Of a stretch of 14,766 nt of DNA, positions 6,280-14,709 are shown piece after piece (within the stretch, counting starts at the first letter, position 1; each line of letters begins with the position of its first letter). Both the position numbers and the translations under genes were made by a program. The notes beneath the pieces were generated by a model, which did not search any database, was not told the DNA's origin, and was given only the letters and a program-made list of their open reading frames with translations. This stretch comes from an uncultured Mycoplasmatota bacterium (GTDB taxonomy: Bacteria > Bacillota_I > Bacilli_A > RF39 > UBA660). Location: the NCBI GenBank assembly GCA_947087145.1, contig CAMUBM010000006.1, positions 1-14,766 of the forward strand, in the 5' to 3' direction.

Positions 6280-6771
6280 CTACTCACTATCTGCTTCAAT
6301 AGGGGTATTGTTATTCCAAACCAAACCACTACCATTGACATTTTTAGCACCCATAATTAAGAAACCTTCACTTGTTTCTGTTACATTACTTTTCAAGGTA
6401 AAATGAAAATCATAAAAATCTAAATAATTTTGTTCAAAGAATTGCAAAGACTCTATTGCTCGACTTTGGGCTTCTTCTAAACTTGCTGTTTCTATAAAAG
6501 TTAAATAAATGTAAACAATCTTTCCACGAACATCTATTTTAGCATCATTCACTAGTTCATTTCCTTTTATAGAAGCAAGAAAGTCATTTTTCATAGTATC
6601 TGTCACTTCTACAGTTTCAATTCCCTTTAAACGATCTCCATAACTCGATTTCGTAGCTCCAAAAAAATATTTAAATAATACCCCTAATATGATAAATGCA
6701 CAAATAATTATAATAAGAAACAAAACAAACAAAACACGATTTTCCATCCATAGTTTTTTTATTTTTTTCAT
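6280..6771 (-). CDS. Unrecognised single-pass membrane protein (163 aa)
   Basis: I do not recognise the family. A short basic N-terminus (MKKIKKLWMENR) is followed by a strong membrane helix at about 13-37, then roughly 125 residues that should face outside. The outer domain alternates strands and a helix: VNDAKIDVRGKIVYIYLTFI looks like a strand pair, and ETASLEEAQSRAIESLQFF looks like a helix. It loosely resembles the small alpha/beta domains of Asp23/AmaP-type envelope proteins, but I would not name it on that. The ATG at 6771 has AGGTGA just upstream, and a TATAAT-containing promoter region lies before it. It begins the operon with the GGDEF sensor and yihY, its stop falling at the GGDEF start region. 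It is therefore probably a partner of that sensor or an envelope protein. Confidence 0.78.
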   Translation of the reverse strand: MKKIKKLWMENRVLFVLFLIIIICAFIILGVLFKYFFGATKSSYGDRLKGIETVEVTDTMKNDFLASIKGNELVNDAKIDVRGKIVYIYLTFIETASLEEAQSRAIESLQFFEQNYLDFYDFHFTLKSNVTETSEGFLIMGAKNVNGSGLVWNNNTPIEADSE

Positions 6772-6801
6772 AGTTCACCTCGTCTATTTAAGATTGTTAT
6801 C

Positions 6802-6817
6802 ATTATACTACATTATA
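6802..6817 (-). promoter_or_regulatory. Probable promoter region of the envelope operon (two TATAAT boxes)
   Basis: Two perfect TATAAT hexamers lie 10 bp apart on the minus strand (6812-6817 and 6802-6807). Neither has a good -35 box at 16-18 bp. They sit between the ligA terminator and the 163-aa gene, where a promoter is needed. Confidence 0.42.
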
Positions 6818-6843
6818 TACAAGAATGCTAGTTTTTTGCACAA

Positions 6844-6874
6844 AGAAAAACATCGTTATAAACCATCCACGATG
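6844..6874 (-). terminator. Intrinsic terminator overlapping the 3' end of ligA
   Basis: On the minus strand CATCGT (inside the last ligA codons) pairs with ACGATG, which begins within the ligA TAA stop codon. The loop is 12 nt, and TTTTTCTTT follows. An upstream run of A can extend the stem against these T. It would end the pcrA-ligA operon with almost no 3' UTR. Confidence 0.55.
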
Positions 6875-8859
6875 CTTTTTACTTTTTCCTCGTCCCAAAT
6901 TTCAATATGTAACTCAAGGGCTTTTTCGTACTTACTACCTGGACTATCTCCAACAATTACGACATCTGTTTTCTTACTCACAGAAGAACTAGTAAGACCT
7001 CCATAAGACTCTAAAAGTGTACTTAAAGAATCTCGATCTGTAAAAGAAAGTGTACCTGTTAAAACAAAACGTCTTCCACTAATCAAATCATGATTTTTCT
7101 CTGGTTCCCCTAAGTAAGTCATATTTACACCAATATTTTTTAATTCTTCAATCAATGCAATATGATCCACATCATGAAAATAATCATACAAATTTTGAGC
7201 TAACGTAGGTCCAATATCCCGAATATTTTTAAAATCTTCATAAGTTGCATTAAGCATTGCATCTACATTTTTAAATAATTTAGAAAGCAATAAAGCAGTC
7301 TTATCTCCAATACCTTCAATTCCTAAACCAAATAGCAAACGTTCCATACTATTTAACTTACTATCTAGAATAGCCGTTAGTAAATTATCCACACTCTTAT
7401 TCCCATATCCCTCTAACTCTATTAAATCCTCTCTATGTTCTTTCAAAAAATAAATATCTGGAATGGATTTAACAAAACCCAAGTTAAAAAAATCTTCTAC
7501 AATTTCGTCTCCTAATCCATCAATATTCATAGCTTTACGACTACAAAAATGGATTAAAGACTCTACTTTTCTAGCAGGACAAAGACTATTCATACAATAA
7601 TGATCGACTTGATCTTTTTTCTTTTCTAAAACACTTCCACAAATAGGACAATTCGTAATCATGGTAAACTCTTTTTCATTCCCAGTTCTTCTATCAAATT
7701 TCGCTTCTACCACTTCTGGAATGACATCCCCCGCTTTTCGTATTGATACAATATCTCCAATTTTTAATGACTTAGATAAAACATAATCTTCATTATGAAG
7801 GGTGGCTCTCTTTACTGTAGAACCCATTACAATGACTGGTTCCAAAACGGCATTCGGCGTAATTCTTCCTGTTCTTCCTACTGTAAAAACAATATCCGTT
7901 AATTTCGTTAATACTTCCTCCGCCGGAAACTTATACGCAACCGCCCATTTCGGATACTTAGAAGTAAAACCCAATTTTTTTTGTGAGTCCAAACGATTAA
8001 CCTTAATAACTATACCATCAATTTCATAAGGCAAGTCTTTTCTTTTCTCGGTTGTCTCCTGTACGTATTCTTCGATTTCCTGAATTCCTGTCACCACACG
8101 ATTTGCTTTTTCATTTACTTTAAACCCTAAGTCTTTCATAAACTGCAAAGCCTCAGCATGCGTTTCTATTCCATAATCTTCTGGATTAGGTAAATGATAA
8201 ATCCAAGTATCTAACTTTCTTTCTGCCGCCACACGAGAATCCAATTGGCGTATAGAACCTGCAGCAGCATTTCGTACATTTTGAAGCAATGGTAAATTCT
8301 CTTTTGCTCGTTTTTCATTCAATTCTAAAAGGACCTTTTTAGGCATATAAATTTCTCCACGAACTTCAATATCTATAGGTTTCTTTAAAGTAAAAGGAAC
8401 ACTTTTAATCGTTCGGACATTGTGGGTGATATCCTCTCCAACGACTCCATCTCCTCGTGTCGCAGCAAAAACTAAAGCCCCTTTTTCATAATGAAGAGAA
8501 ACAGATAAACCATCAATTTTGTACTCACAAACATAAGTAGGATCTACATTTTCCTTCACAATACGCGTATCAAACTCTTCAATTTCTTCTACGCTAAATA
8601 CATCTGGTAAAGAAAGCATAGGTATTTTATGACGCACTTTACGAAAACGATCAATGACTTCTCCACCTACTTTTTTAGTTGGAGAAAGTGGACTATCAAA
8701 CTCCGGATGGTTATTCTCTAACACTTCCAGTTCCCTTAAATACTTATCAAACTCTTGGTCCGTTAACGTAGGATGATCCAAAACATAATACTCATAATTC
8801 GCATCATTTAAAAGTTTACGCAAATATTCTATACGTTCTTGAATTTCTTTATTTTTCAC
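6856..8859 (-). CDS. ligA: NAD-dependent DNA ligase LigA
   Basis: LigA seals nicks with 3'-OH and 5'-phosphate ends using NAD, for Okazaki fragment joining and repair. From the GTG at 8859 it is 667 aa, normal for the family. Domains in order are: Ia NAD-binding region with NYEYYVLD (21-28); adenylation domain with KIDG at 114-117 (Lys114 is the AMP-accepting residue) and TRGDG; OB domain with VGRTGRITPNA; a four-Cys zinc finger (Cys404, 407, 422, 427); a helix-hairpin-helix region at about 445-575; and a BRCT domain from about 591 (GRRFVLTGTL) to the end. An ATG at 8865 is in frame, but GGGAG lies only 1 nt from it and 7 nt from the GTG, so I prefer GTG. The start overlaps the end of the nucleotidyltransferase gene by 11 bases. 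It is last in the pcrA operon. Confidence 0.97.
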   Translation of the reverse strand: MKNKEIQERIEYLRKLLNDANYEYYVLDHPTLTDQEFDKYLRELEVLENNHPEFDSPLSPTKKVGGEVIDRFRKVRHKIPMLSLPDVFSVEEIEEFDTRIVKENVDPTYVCEYKIDGLSVSLHYEKGALVFAATRGDGVVGEDITHNVRTIKSVPFTLKKPIDIEVRGEIYMPKKVLLELNEKRAKENLPLLQNVRNAAAGSIRQLDSRVAAERKLDTWIYHLPNPEDYGIETHAEALQFMKDLGFKVNEKANRVVTGIQEIEEYVQETTEKRKDLPYEIDGIVIKVNRLDSQKKLGFTSKYPKWAVAYKFPAEEVLTKLTDIVFTVGRTGRITPNAVLEPVIVMGSTVKRATLHNEDYVLSKSLKIGDIVSIRKAGDVIPEVVEAKFDRRTGNEKEFTMITNCPICGSVLEKKKDQVDHYCMNSLCPARKVESLIHFCSRKAMNIDGLGDEIVEDFFNLGFVKSIPDIYFLKEHREDLIELEGYGNKSVDNLLTAILDSKLNSMERLLFGLGIEGIGDKTALLLSKLFKNVDAMLNATYEDFKNIRDIGPTLAQNLYDYFHDVDHIALIEELKNIGVNMTYLGEPEKNHDLISGRRFVLTGTLSFTDRDSLSTLLESYGGLTSSSVSKKTDVVIVGDSPGSKYEKALELHIEIWDEEKVKSIVDGL

Positions 8860-9763
8860 AAGCATTCTCCCATAAACAATTTGGATAAATACCTCTATCC
8901 CTTAAATCTTTCATTTTTTCTTCTACAACAGGTAAATCACTTCGATACGTCATTCCTATCCATTCACTATAACTCGGTTGATTATAAACCGTAATCTTTC
9001 CTGATTTAATATTCTCTTTCAAACATTCTGGAAGAAGAACCTCACCCGCTAAAATTTCTTCCTCACTTTGTAAAAAATAGTTTTCCCAATAACTTTCTAA
9101 TAATCCAAAAATATCTTGTTGAAAAGCAAAAAAACTCATTGACACAGGAGTTGTATCAAAAATTTCAAATGCCTTTCCTTCAAACAAAGGAGTAGCCAAA
9201 ATCCGCCCATTCTCATTTCCTATGCTACATTCTATGATAGAGCATACTTTGTCTTCTTCTAAAGAAAGGACTCCTCGCTTTACAGAACCTTCTAAACTTT
9301 TTGTAATTCCATATTCATAAGAAATATTGGCATAAGTAAAAGGTTTCTCTACATTTAACAAGAAATCTGCTGCTGCAAAATAAGCATTTTTTCCATAAAA
9401 ATCGTCAGCATTAATCACAACAAAAGAACCATTAACATAAGGTTTCGCAGCAAGTATTGCCTGTACAGTTCCCCAAGCCTTTGTACGACTAGATAGTTCC
9501 ATTTCTTTCGGAATATCTTCTATTTTTTGAAAAGCATAACTTACATGTATATTATTTTCCAAGCGTTTGCCAATCGTACGTTGAAACAAATCCAAATGTT
9601 CTTCTTGGATTACAAAAACAACATTTGTAAATCCAGCTCGTATTGCATCATAAACCGAATAGCCCATAATGAAATTGCCATCAAGATCTATTGGAGTCGC
9701 TTGTTTCAAACCTCCAAAACGGCTTCCTACTCCAGCAGCCATCACAACCAATGTTAAATCCAT
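8849..9763 (-). CDS. Nucleotidyltransferase (sugar-nucleotide pyrophosphorylase type)
   Basis: This is a 304 aa GT-A-fold NTP transferase. Its class couples a nucleoside triphosphate to a phosphorylated sugar or polyol, but the substrate cannot be read from sequence. The nucleotide-binding loop is MAAGVGSRFGGLKQ (8-21), with the Gly-rich motif and the conserved Lys20. The metal-binding motif is INADDFYG (117-124). RTKAWGTVQA (93-102) resembles the substrate-side loop of this family. This exact type (GSRFGGLKQ plus NADDFYG) is common as an uncharacterised protein in gut Firmicutes and Bacteroidetes, often beside a phosphotransferase gene, which is absent here. The ATG at 9763 has AAAGGA about 10 nt upstream. 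It lies in the pcrA-ligA operon, 23 nt after the 154-aa gene, and overlaps ligA. Its presence between repair genes is odd. Confidence 0.87.
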   Translation of the reverse strand: MDLTLVVMAAGVGSRFGGLKQATPIDLDGNFIMGYSVYDAIRAGFTNVVFVIQEEHLDLFQRTIGKRLENNIHVSYAFQKIEDIPKEMELSSRTKAWGTVQAILAAKPYVNGSFVVINADDFYGKNAYFAAADFLLNVEKPFTYANISYEYGITKSLEGSVKRGVLSLEEDKVCSIIECSIGNENGRILATPLFEGKAFEIFDTTPVSMSFFAFQQDIFGLLESYWENYFLQSEEEILAGEVLLPECLKENIKSGKITVYNQPSYSEWIGMTYRSDLPVVEEKMKDLRDRGIYPNCLWENACEK

Positions 9764-9786
9764 AAAATTTTTTCCTTTCTAAAAAA

Positions 9787-10251
9787 CTAATTCCTTTTCT
9801 TTTTCTCTCTACTTCGTTTATAGGCATCCATATTTACCACTTTCTCTTTATCTTTTTTAATTGGTTGATAAGCAAAATCATGCCCCCGCAACTTTAAATC
9901 AAGTAACATAAGCGCTTCCCAAAGAGAATGCCCTTCTCCTTTTGCAAGCACAATTTCGTTGATAGGCTCTTTATATCCACCAATTCTTTGCCTAGAACAA
10001 AGTTCTACCATAAACTTTTTATTTTTAAAAGAAAGAAGCAAGGAGTCACCTAAAATAGAACTTCGAACATTTGAACAATTAGCAAGTATATCAAAATGCA
10101 AAGGATAATCTCCTGCCCAAACATAACCAGTTTCCTTTCTTTCTAACCAAGCACAAGTCTTTCCATCAGAAAGCACATTAAGCACTTTATTTTCTAATGA
10201 AGCAAAAAAAATATCTTCTTGCAAAGGCTTATAAGTATTTAAATGATCCAT
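9787..10251 (-). CDS. Unrecognised 154-aa protein in the pcrA-ligA operon
   Basis: I do not recognise this protein. It appears soluble and mixed alpha/beta, with an aromatic, Gly-containing first part (ERKETGYVWAGDYPLHFDIL, 37-56). The middle carries SFKNKKFMVELCSRQRIGGY, and a helix follows (SLWEALMLLDLKLRG). The last 25 residues are very basic (YKRSREKKKRN at the end), which would suit binding nucleic acid or a disordered tail. No catalytic motif, membrane segment or zinc site is visible. The start is firm: TAGGAGG, which includes the pcrA stop codon, lies 5 nt before the ATG. It is therefore coupled to pcrA. Bacillus has no such gene between pcrA and ligA, so it is an addition in this lineage. 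Confidence 0.78.
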   Translation of the reverse strand: MDHLNTYKPLQEDIFFASLENKVLNVLSDGKTCAWLERKETGYVWAGDYPLHFDILANCSNVRSSILGDSLLLSFKNKKFMVELCSRQRIGGYKEPINEIVLAKGEGHSLWEALMLLDLKLRGHDFAYQPIKKDKEKVVNMDAYKRSREKKKRN

Positions 10252-10260
10252 AAAAACCTC

Positions 10261-12351
10261 CTAATTCATTTTTTTCAAACTCTTATGATTTTTCATTAAC
10301 TTTTTTATTCCCACTCGATTATTAAAAGCAACAGTAACGAGCATCTTATCAACACCGACAACAACTCCTCGTCCATACGTATCATGTAACACAACGTCTC
10401 CACTTTTCCAATCAATAGTTTCATTACTATAAACTTTTTCTTTGGAAAACTTAGTTTTTTCTTCTTTCACACTATTATTCATAACTTCCAGTAAATCTCC
10501 ATCAATCTCTTCAATAAAACGACTCGGTGGGTTCATACTTTCTTTACCATAAAGCATTCTTCGTTTCGCATTCGTAAGATACAACAAATCTCTTGCTCTC
10601 GTAATTCCAACATACATAAGACGTCTTTCTTCTTCTACTCCATCTGCTTCTACAATAGAATTCGCATGAGGAAAGATTCCTTCCTCCATTCCAATTAGAA
10701 ACACCACATCAAACTCTAAACCTTTAGCACTATGAATCGTCATTAAAGTAACAGCATCATCGTATTCTTTATGTTCGGTCATGTCTGCAATCAAACTAAT
10801 TTCTTCTAAGAAGTCCTCTAAATTCACACTACCAGTTCGCTCTTCAAAAGAAGCTGTGATACTCTTAAACTCCATTAAGTTTTCTAAACGTAGTTCACTT
10901 TCCAAAGAAGATTCTAACTCAAGTTCTTTTTTCATGCCTGATTTTTCCAATACAACATCAATGAGTTCTGTTAAAGACAAAGACTCACTCATCTTTCTAA
11001 GGTCTATAATCAAATTTTTAAATTCAAGTTCTTTTCCACTAGAAATCGCATCAAACATAGAAATACCATTTGCTAGAGCTTCTGTTTCAATACGAGCAAG
11101 AGTACTCGGTCCAATCTTTCGCTTCGGTACATTAATAACACGTCGTAAACTAATCTCGTCATGAGGATTAATAATCAATCGTAAATAACTAATTAAATCT
11201 TTTATTTCTTTTCGTTGATAAAAGTAATAACTTCCAATCACTTTATAAGGAAGATTTGATTTAATAAACATTTCTTCTACCACACGTGCTTGACCATTCG
11301 TTCGATAAAAAATCGCCATATCACTTGCTTTATAGCCATCATCAAGTAGTTTCTTTATCTCCTCTATACACAAAGTAATTTCATGTTTTTCGTCATAACT
11401 GCGAAAATATTGTACCTTTGCACCAAGCATTTTATTGCTACGTAAATTCTTTTCTTTTCGATCTTTATTGTTTTTAATCACAGAATTCGCTGCATCTAAA
11501 ATCATTTTTGTACTTCGATAATTTTCTTCTAAGGGAATCACTTTTGCATTTTTATAATCTCGTTCAAAATTCAAAATATTTTTATAATTGGCACCCCTGA
11601 ACTGGTAGATTGACTGGTCTGGATCTCCCACAACAAAAATGTTGTTATATAAACAGCCTAGTAACTTGGTCATTTTGTACTGTACTTCATTGGTATCCTG
11701 ATACTCGTCAATCAATATATATTGATACTTTTCTTGATAATGTTCCAAAACTTCTTTATTTTTCAAAAAAAGTTGCACTGGTAATAATAATAAGTCGTCA
11801 AAATCTACTGAATTGTTTTTCTTTAAAACTTGAACATACTCTTTATAAACACGATAAGCAATTTGTTCTGGTTCTGTATTAAAAAACTTTTCAATTTCTA
11901 CCGGACCCATCATCTCATTTTTGATAAAACTAATTCGATTACGTATGTAGGAAGGAGCACACTCCTCTTTCGCTATTCCCAAATCTTTCATTATTTTTTT
12001 GATTAGACTCAGTACATCGTCACTATCCAAAATCGTGAAATTTCTCTCTAAGCCCAAGTGCATATAATTTTCTCTTAGAATTCGTACGCCAAAAGAATGA
12101 AATGTTCCTACAAAAACATTATTGTCTGGAACCAAGATTTCCAATCTTTCACGCATTTCCTTTGCTGCCTTATTGGTAAAAGTAATCGCCAGAATATGAT
12201 AGGAAGAAATACCTTCATCAATCAAATGGGCAATACGAGTTGTTAACACTTTTGTCTTCCCAGAACCTGCCCCAGCAATCACTAAACATGGACCATCTTT
12301 ATGCATTACTGCCTCTCTTTGTTGCTCATTTAACTTATTCAAATAGTCCAT
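10261..12351 (-). CDS. pcrA: ATP-dependent DNA helicase PcrA (UvrD/Rep family)
   Basis: PcrA is a 3'-to-5' superfamily 1A helicase for nucleotide-excision repair, rolling-circle replication and removal of transcription and recombination obstacles. It is 696 aa from the ATG at 12351. All motifs are present: Walker A GAGSGKT (27-33), motif Ib FTNKAAKEM, Walker B DEYQD (215-219), motif III GDPDQSIYQFRGA (242-254), motif IV ENYRS (276-280), motif V TIHSAKGLEFDVV (538-550) and motif VI YVGITRAR (580-587). The C-terminal end (645-690, WKSGDVVLHDTYGRGVVVGV) is the Tudor-like domain that contacts RNA polymerase. In-frame starts at 12360 (GTG), 12354 and 12351 compete, and GGGTGG is best spaced from 12351. 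It leads the operon with ligA, a pairing known in Firmicutes. Confidence 0.97.
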   Translation of the reverse strand: MDYLNKLNEQQREAVMHKDGPCLVIAGAGSGKTKVLTTRIAHLIDEGISSYHILAITFTNKAAKEMRERLEILVPDNNVFVGTFHSFGVRILRENYMHLGLERNFTILDSDDVLSLIKKIMKDLGIAKEECAPSYIRNRISFIKNEMMGPVEIEKFFNTEPEQIAYRVYKEYVQVLKKNNSVDFDDLLLLPVQLFLKNKEVLEHYQEKYQYILIDEYQDTNEVQYKMTKLLGCLYNNIFVVGDPDQSIYQFRGANYKNILNFERDYKNAKVIPLEENYRSTKMILDAANSVIKNNKDRKEKNLRSNKMLGAKVQYFRSYDEKHEITLCIEEIKKLLDDGYKASDMAIFYRTNGQARVVEEMFIKSNLPYKVIGSYYFYQRKEIKDLISYLRLIINPHDEISLRRVINVPKRKIGPSTLARIETEALANGISMFDAISSGKELEFKNLIIDLRKMSESLSLTELIDVVLEKSGMKKELELESSLESELRLENLMEFKSITASFEERTGSVNLEDFLEEISLIADMTEHKEYDDAVTLMTIHSAKGLEFDVVFLIGMEEGIFPHANSIVEADGVEEERRLMYVGITRARDLLYLTNAKRRMLYGKESMNPPSRFIEEIDGDLLEVMNNSVKEEKTKFSKEKVYSNETIDWKSGDVVLHDTYGRGVVVGVDKMLVTVAFNNRVGIKKLMKNHKSLKKMN

Positions 12352-12376
12352 CATAACCACCCAATCTATTACTATT

Positions 12377-12382
12377 ATTATA
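12377..12382 (-). promoter_or_regulatory. Possible -10 box of the pcrA operon
   Basis: TATAAT on the minus strand lies about 25 nt before the pcrA start, directly after the T-run of the preceding terminator. No convincing -35 box is seen at 16-18 bp, where the terminator hairpin lies. A promoter is expected here because the upstream operon ends. Confidence 0.4.
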
Positions 12383-12383
12383 C

Positions 12384-12410
12384 AAAAAAAAAGAAACTTT
12401 TTAAAGTTCC
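12384..12410 (-). terminator. Intrinsic terminator of the three-gene unknown operon
   Basis: On the minus strand GGAACTTT pairs with AAAGTTTC (one G-U pair, small A-rich loop), followed by at least eight T. It lies about 10 nt after the stop of the 95-aa gene and gives a clear right-hand border to the pcrA operon. Confidence 0.78.
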
Positions 12411-12420
12411 AATTTTCTTC

Positions 12421-12708
12421 TTATAAGAATTCTACAATTTCGTAATTTGCATCAATTTTTTCCACTAAATCAGACAAATCATACTTATTAAAAACGTTAA
12501 CAAAATTACTATTATCCATTAAAAACATATCATAAAATTTTAAAAATATAGATTTATAAGTTTGAATGCCCATCTCTTTAATAGAAAGAATATTTTTAGA
12601 AACCAATAAATAAGAACTAGATAGTTTATCCATCAACATAGGTGGTATATTTACACTAAAGTTTTCAATTTCTTCTTCATTAAAACCATATTCTAATAAA
12701 AACTTCAT
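12421..12708 (-). CDS. Unrecognised 95-aa helical-repeat protein (mTERF-like pattern)
   Basis: I do not recognise this as a named family. It is predicted all-helical and contains two or three units of about 34 residues: 2-38, with GFNEEEIENF and NIPPML; 39-72, starting NILSIKEMGI; and a partial unit at 73-95. The pattern of a helix, then Gly-Ile/Phe, then a helix, then Pro-x-hydrophobic-Leu resembles mitochondrial transcription termination factor (mTERF) repeats. This is pattern reading and not a database match. There is no membrane segment. The start is firm: GGAGG is 7 nt upstream, and the ATG overlaps the stop of the 271-aa gene (TAATG). A strong terminator follows. It may be a small partner of, or have arisen from, the larger proteins encoded upstream. 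Confidence 0.72.
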   Translation of the reverse strand: MKFLLEYGFNEEEIENFSVNIPPMLMDKLSSSYLLVSKNILSIKEMGIQTYKSIFLKFYDMFLMDNSNFVNVFNKYDLSDLVEKIDANYEIVEFL

Positions 12709-13523
12709 TACACTTCCTCCTTCAATAAAACATTCTCAATAATGTCAGAAACTTCAGCAGGAGTTAAACTTGTTTTATAAAATAATACTATCAACAAAGC
12801 ATCATTAAAAGAAATAGACAAATTTAGTTTTGTAATAGTACTTATAGTATTTTTAACTTCTTGAAAAGAATTTACTTCCTTATTATTAATAACTATCTTC
12901 CATCCATCGTCTACTGGAAATAAAAATTCTTCACAGATTTTATTTTCCACTTTTTGAAGTTCTAATGCAATATTAAAATCTTCTTCACCTTCAGTTGCTT
13001 CTCCATTCACCAAGCGGTCAATTAAAGTTGTATCTTTCAAATATCTTTTTAAAAATTCATTTACATCGGTAATTTCTTCTTCCACTACCTGATTGGCATA
13101 GTCACTATCAGGAAGCAAAATACTCATTAAATACCCAGAACTTGTTTTATAAGAAATTCCATTCGTTTGACAATATTTTATTTGTTCAATAACAGAATGA
13201 ATATTTTTTGGCTCTGCTAACAATTCTGGATAATATCTTAAAAATTCTATTTCATTTAAGTTTTGAAAAGTGGAAATCAAATTCTCCAATTCAGACAATT
13301 CAACAGCAAAAATACGTAGAGCATAAATACCATTGGCTTTTTGTAAAGGAATTCCATTATTTTTTAACAAATCTACAATTCCATTAAATTTATTTTCGTC
13401 ATTTAGTAAAAGTAAACTAATACCAAACTTAGTAAAACAATCAGAAAATAAACTCATTCCATCTTCTGTATCTGAGACCATACTGCTTTCTTTTAATTTA
13501 TTTAATATTGTTACTATGTTCAT
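12708..13523 (-). CDS. Unrecognised 271-aa helical-repeat protein
   Basis: I do not recognise a family. It is a soluble, acidic, mainly helical protein with no signal or membrane segment. The first half carries repeat-like units: FNGIVDLLKNNGI (46-58), then LRYYPELLAEP (95-105), then VIEQIKYCQTNGIS (111-124). These show the same hydrophobic helix, Gly-Ile and Pro-Glu-Leu-Leu pattern as the neighbouring genes. The second half (about 145-271) differs, with an acidic linker, a short strand-like part (DDGWKIVINNKEV) and a helical end. I chose the ATG at 13523 because GAGGTG is 6 nt upstream; an in-frame GTG at 13532 is part of that site. It follows the 381-aa gene by 13 nt, and its stop overlaps the next start, so all three are probably made together. 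Confidence 0.75.
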   Translation of the reverse strand: MNIVTILNKLKESSMVSDTEDGMSLFSDCFTKFGISLLLLNDENKFNGIVDLLKNNGIPLQKANGIYALRIFAVELSELENLISTFQNLNEIEFLRYYPELLAEPKNIHSVIEQIKYCQTNGISYKTSSGYLMSILLPDSDYANQVVEEEITDVNEFLKRYLKDTTLIDRLVNGEATEGEEDFNIALELQKVENKICEEFLFPVDDGWKIVINNKEVNSFQEVKNTISTITKLNLSISFNDALLIVLFYKTSLTPAEVSDIIENVLLKEEV

Positions 13524-13536
13524 AAAGGTCACCTCA

Positions 13537-14682
13537 TTAATATGCCATCAATGGCACATTTTTCGGATCCATCCCATTATCTCTTAAGTTAGCAATCGCT
13601 ATATCTAAAGAATCTTTTGAATATTTTTCTAAAACATTCGGATTTAAATAAATATCAATTGGTTCTTTTCCTACTTGTAACAAAGCATCTACTTTAGATT
13701 GTAACTCATGATCCAACATTAAACTAGCATGATTTACAAAAATTTCTGTTCCTATATCACTATTCTTAATGTACTTTATATTTTCTTCTATTAACGCTTC
13801 GTCATAGTTATTAATCAAAGTATCTAATTCTTGGCCAGTAAAATCTAAATAATTCATTCCATAACGTTCCATCACATTAATGAGTTGTTCTTTCGGAGTC
13901 TCAATTGCTACTTCTGGTTCCACATCATATTCAAATTCTACTCTTTCTGGATCTTCTCTTACAATTTTCACAGAGTCTTCTACAATAGGATCAGCATTCT
14001 TGGCTTCGCTAAACACATCGCTAAAAGATTTACCACTTTTTTCTCTTTCTTGCAATTTTTCATCATATTGAAATAATGCATCCTCAGGGAACATCAAAAT
14101 CTTAGCTGCTTCTCTTTGTTCTTCTGCTGTAAAATTAAATTGTTCCAACAAAGAAGCAATAGAATCTCTCGTAATACTAATTCTTCCTGACAAAGCCAAA
14201 TCAAAATATTCATTTAATTTTTCTTGATTAGCCATAGCAGCATCACGACGAATGCTTAATTCTTCAATCTTAGAAATAGCTGTATTCATTTCCTCTTCTA
14301 CTTTTGCAAGCTGCTTTTCAGCCTTTTTAGTATCCATTAAAACAGAGTCAATAGTACGTGGCAAAGATTTATTAAGTTTCTCAACCAAATTTTGAGGATC
14401 AAAATCAAGATTTAAACGAGTCAAAACCGTTAAATAATCATTACGATTAATTCCAGACAAAAGATCAGCAAGTCTCTCTCCTTGATCTGTTAACTCATTA
14501 TGTAATTTTTCTAGATTAGCAATCTTATCTTGTAATTCTTTCTTCTCTATCGTCGTTCTTGTCTTCGTCTCTACGGCTTTGTTTTTTTGCTTATCCATCT
14601 CTACAAGGAGAACACTATCCTCTCCTCTTAAATTATACAATTTGTCTAGCAAAGCACTAACTTCAGGTGATAATGCCTTCAT
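13537..14682 (-). CDS. Unrecognised 381-aa coiled-coil protein with C-terminal helical repeats
   Basis: I do not recognise a family. The N-terminal two thirds hold two charged heptad-like coiled coils (about 29-73 and 107-160) joined by a short hydrophobic segment (NDYLTVLTRLNLDF). An acidic linker covers about 205-262. Residues 265-381 form about four helical units of roughly 30 residues, beginning QLINVMERYGM, ENIKYIKNSDI, KVDALLQVGKE and DIAIANLRDNGM, with LNPNVLEKY in the third. These echo the two genes downstream. No signal peptide, membrane helix or catalytic motif is visible. GGGAG is 8 nt upstream of the ATG at 14682. An ATG at 14697 has no ribosome site. It is first in its operon, behind a good promoter. 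Confidence 0.77.
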   Translation of the reverse strand: MKALSPEVSALLDKLYNLRGEDSVLLVEMDKQKNKAVETKTRTTIEKKELQDKIANLEKLHNELTDQGERLADLLSGINRNDYLTVLTRLNLDFDPQNLVEKLNKSLPRTIDSVLMDTKKAEKQLAKVEEEMNTAISKIEELSIRRDAAMANQEKLNEYFDLALSGRISITRDSIASLLEQFNFTAEEQREAAKILMFPEDALFQYDEKLQEREKSGKSFSDVFSEAKNADPIVEDSVKIVREDPERVEFEYDVEPEVAIETPKEQLINVMERYGMNYLDFTGQELDTLINNYDEALIEENIKYIKNSDIGTEIFVNHASLMLDHELQSKVDALLQVGKEPIDIYLNPNVLEKYSKDSLDIAIANLRDNGMDPKNVPLMAY

Positions 14683-14709
14683 ACTAATCACTCCCATATT
14701 CTATTCACG

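Noticed and set aside
10781..11164. A 127-codon plus-strand open frame inside pcrA
   Set aside because: It lies opposite conserved helicase sequence and has the Ser/Lys/Leu-rich composition of a shadow frame.
14683..14697. Upstream ATG at 14697 as the start of the 381-aa protein
   Set aside because: It has no Shine-Dalgarno sequence and lies very close to the predicted transcription start. The ATG at 14682 has GGGAG at 8 nt.
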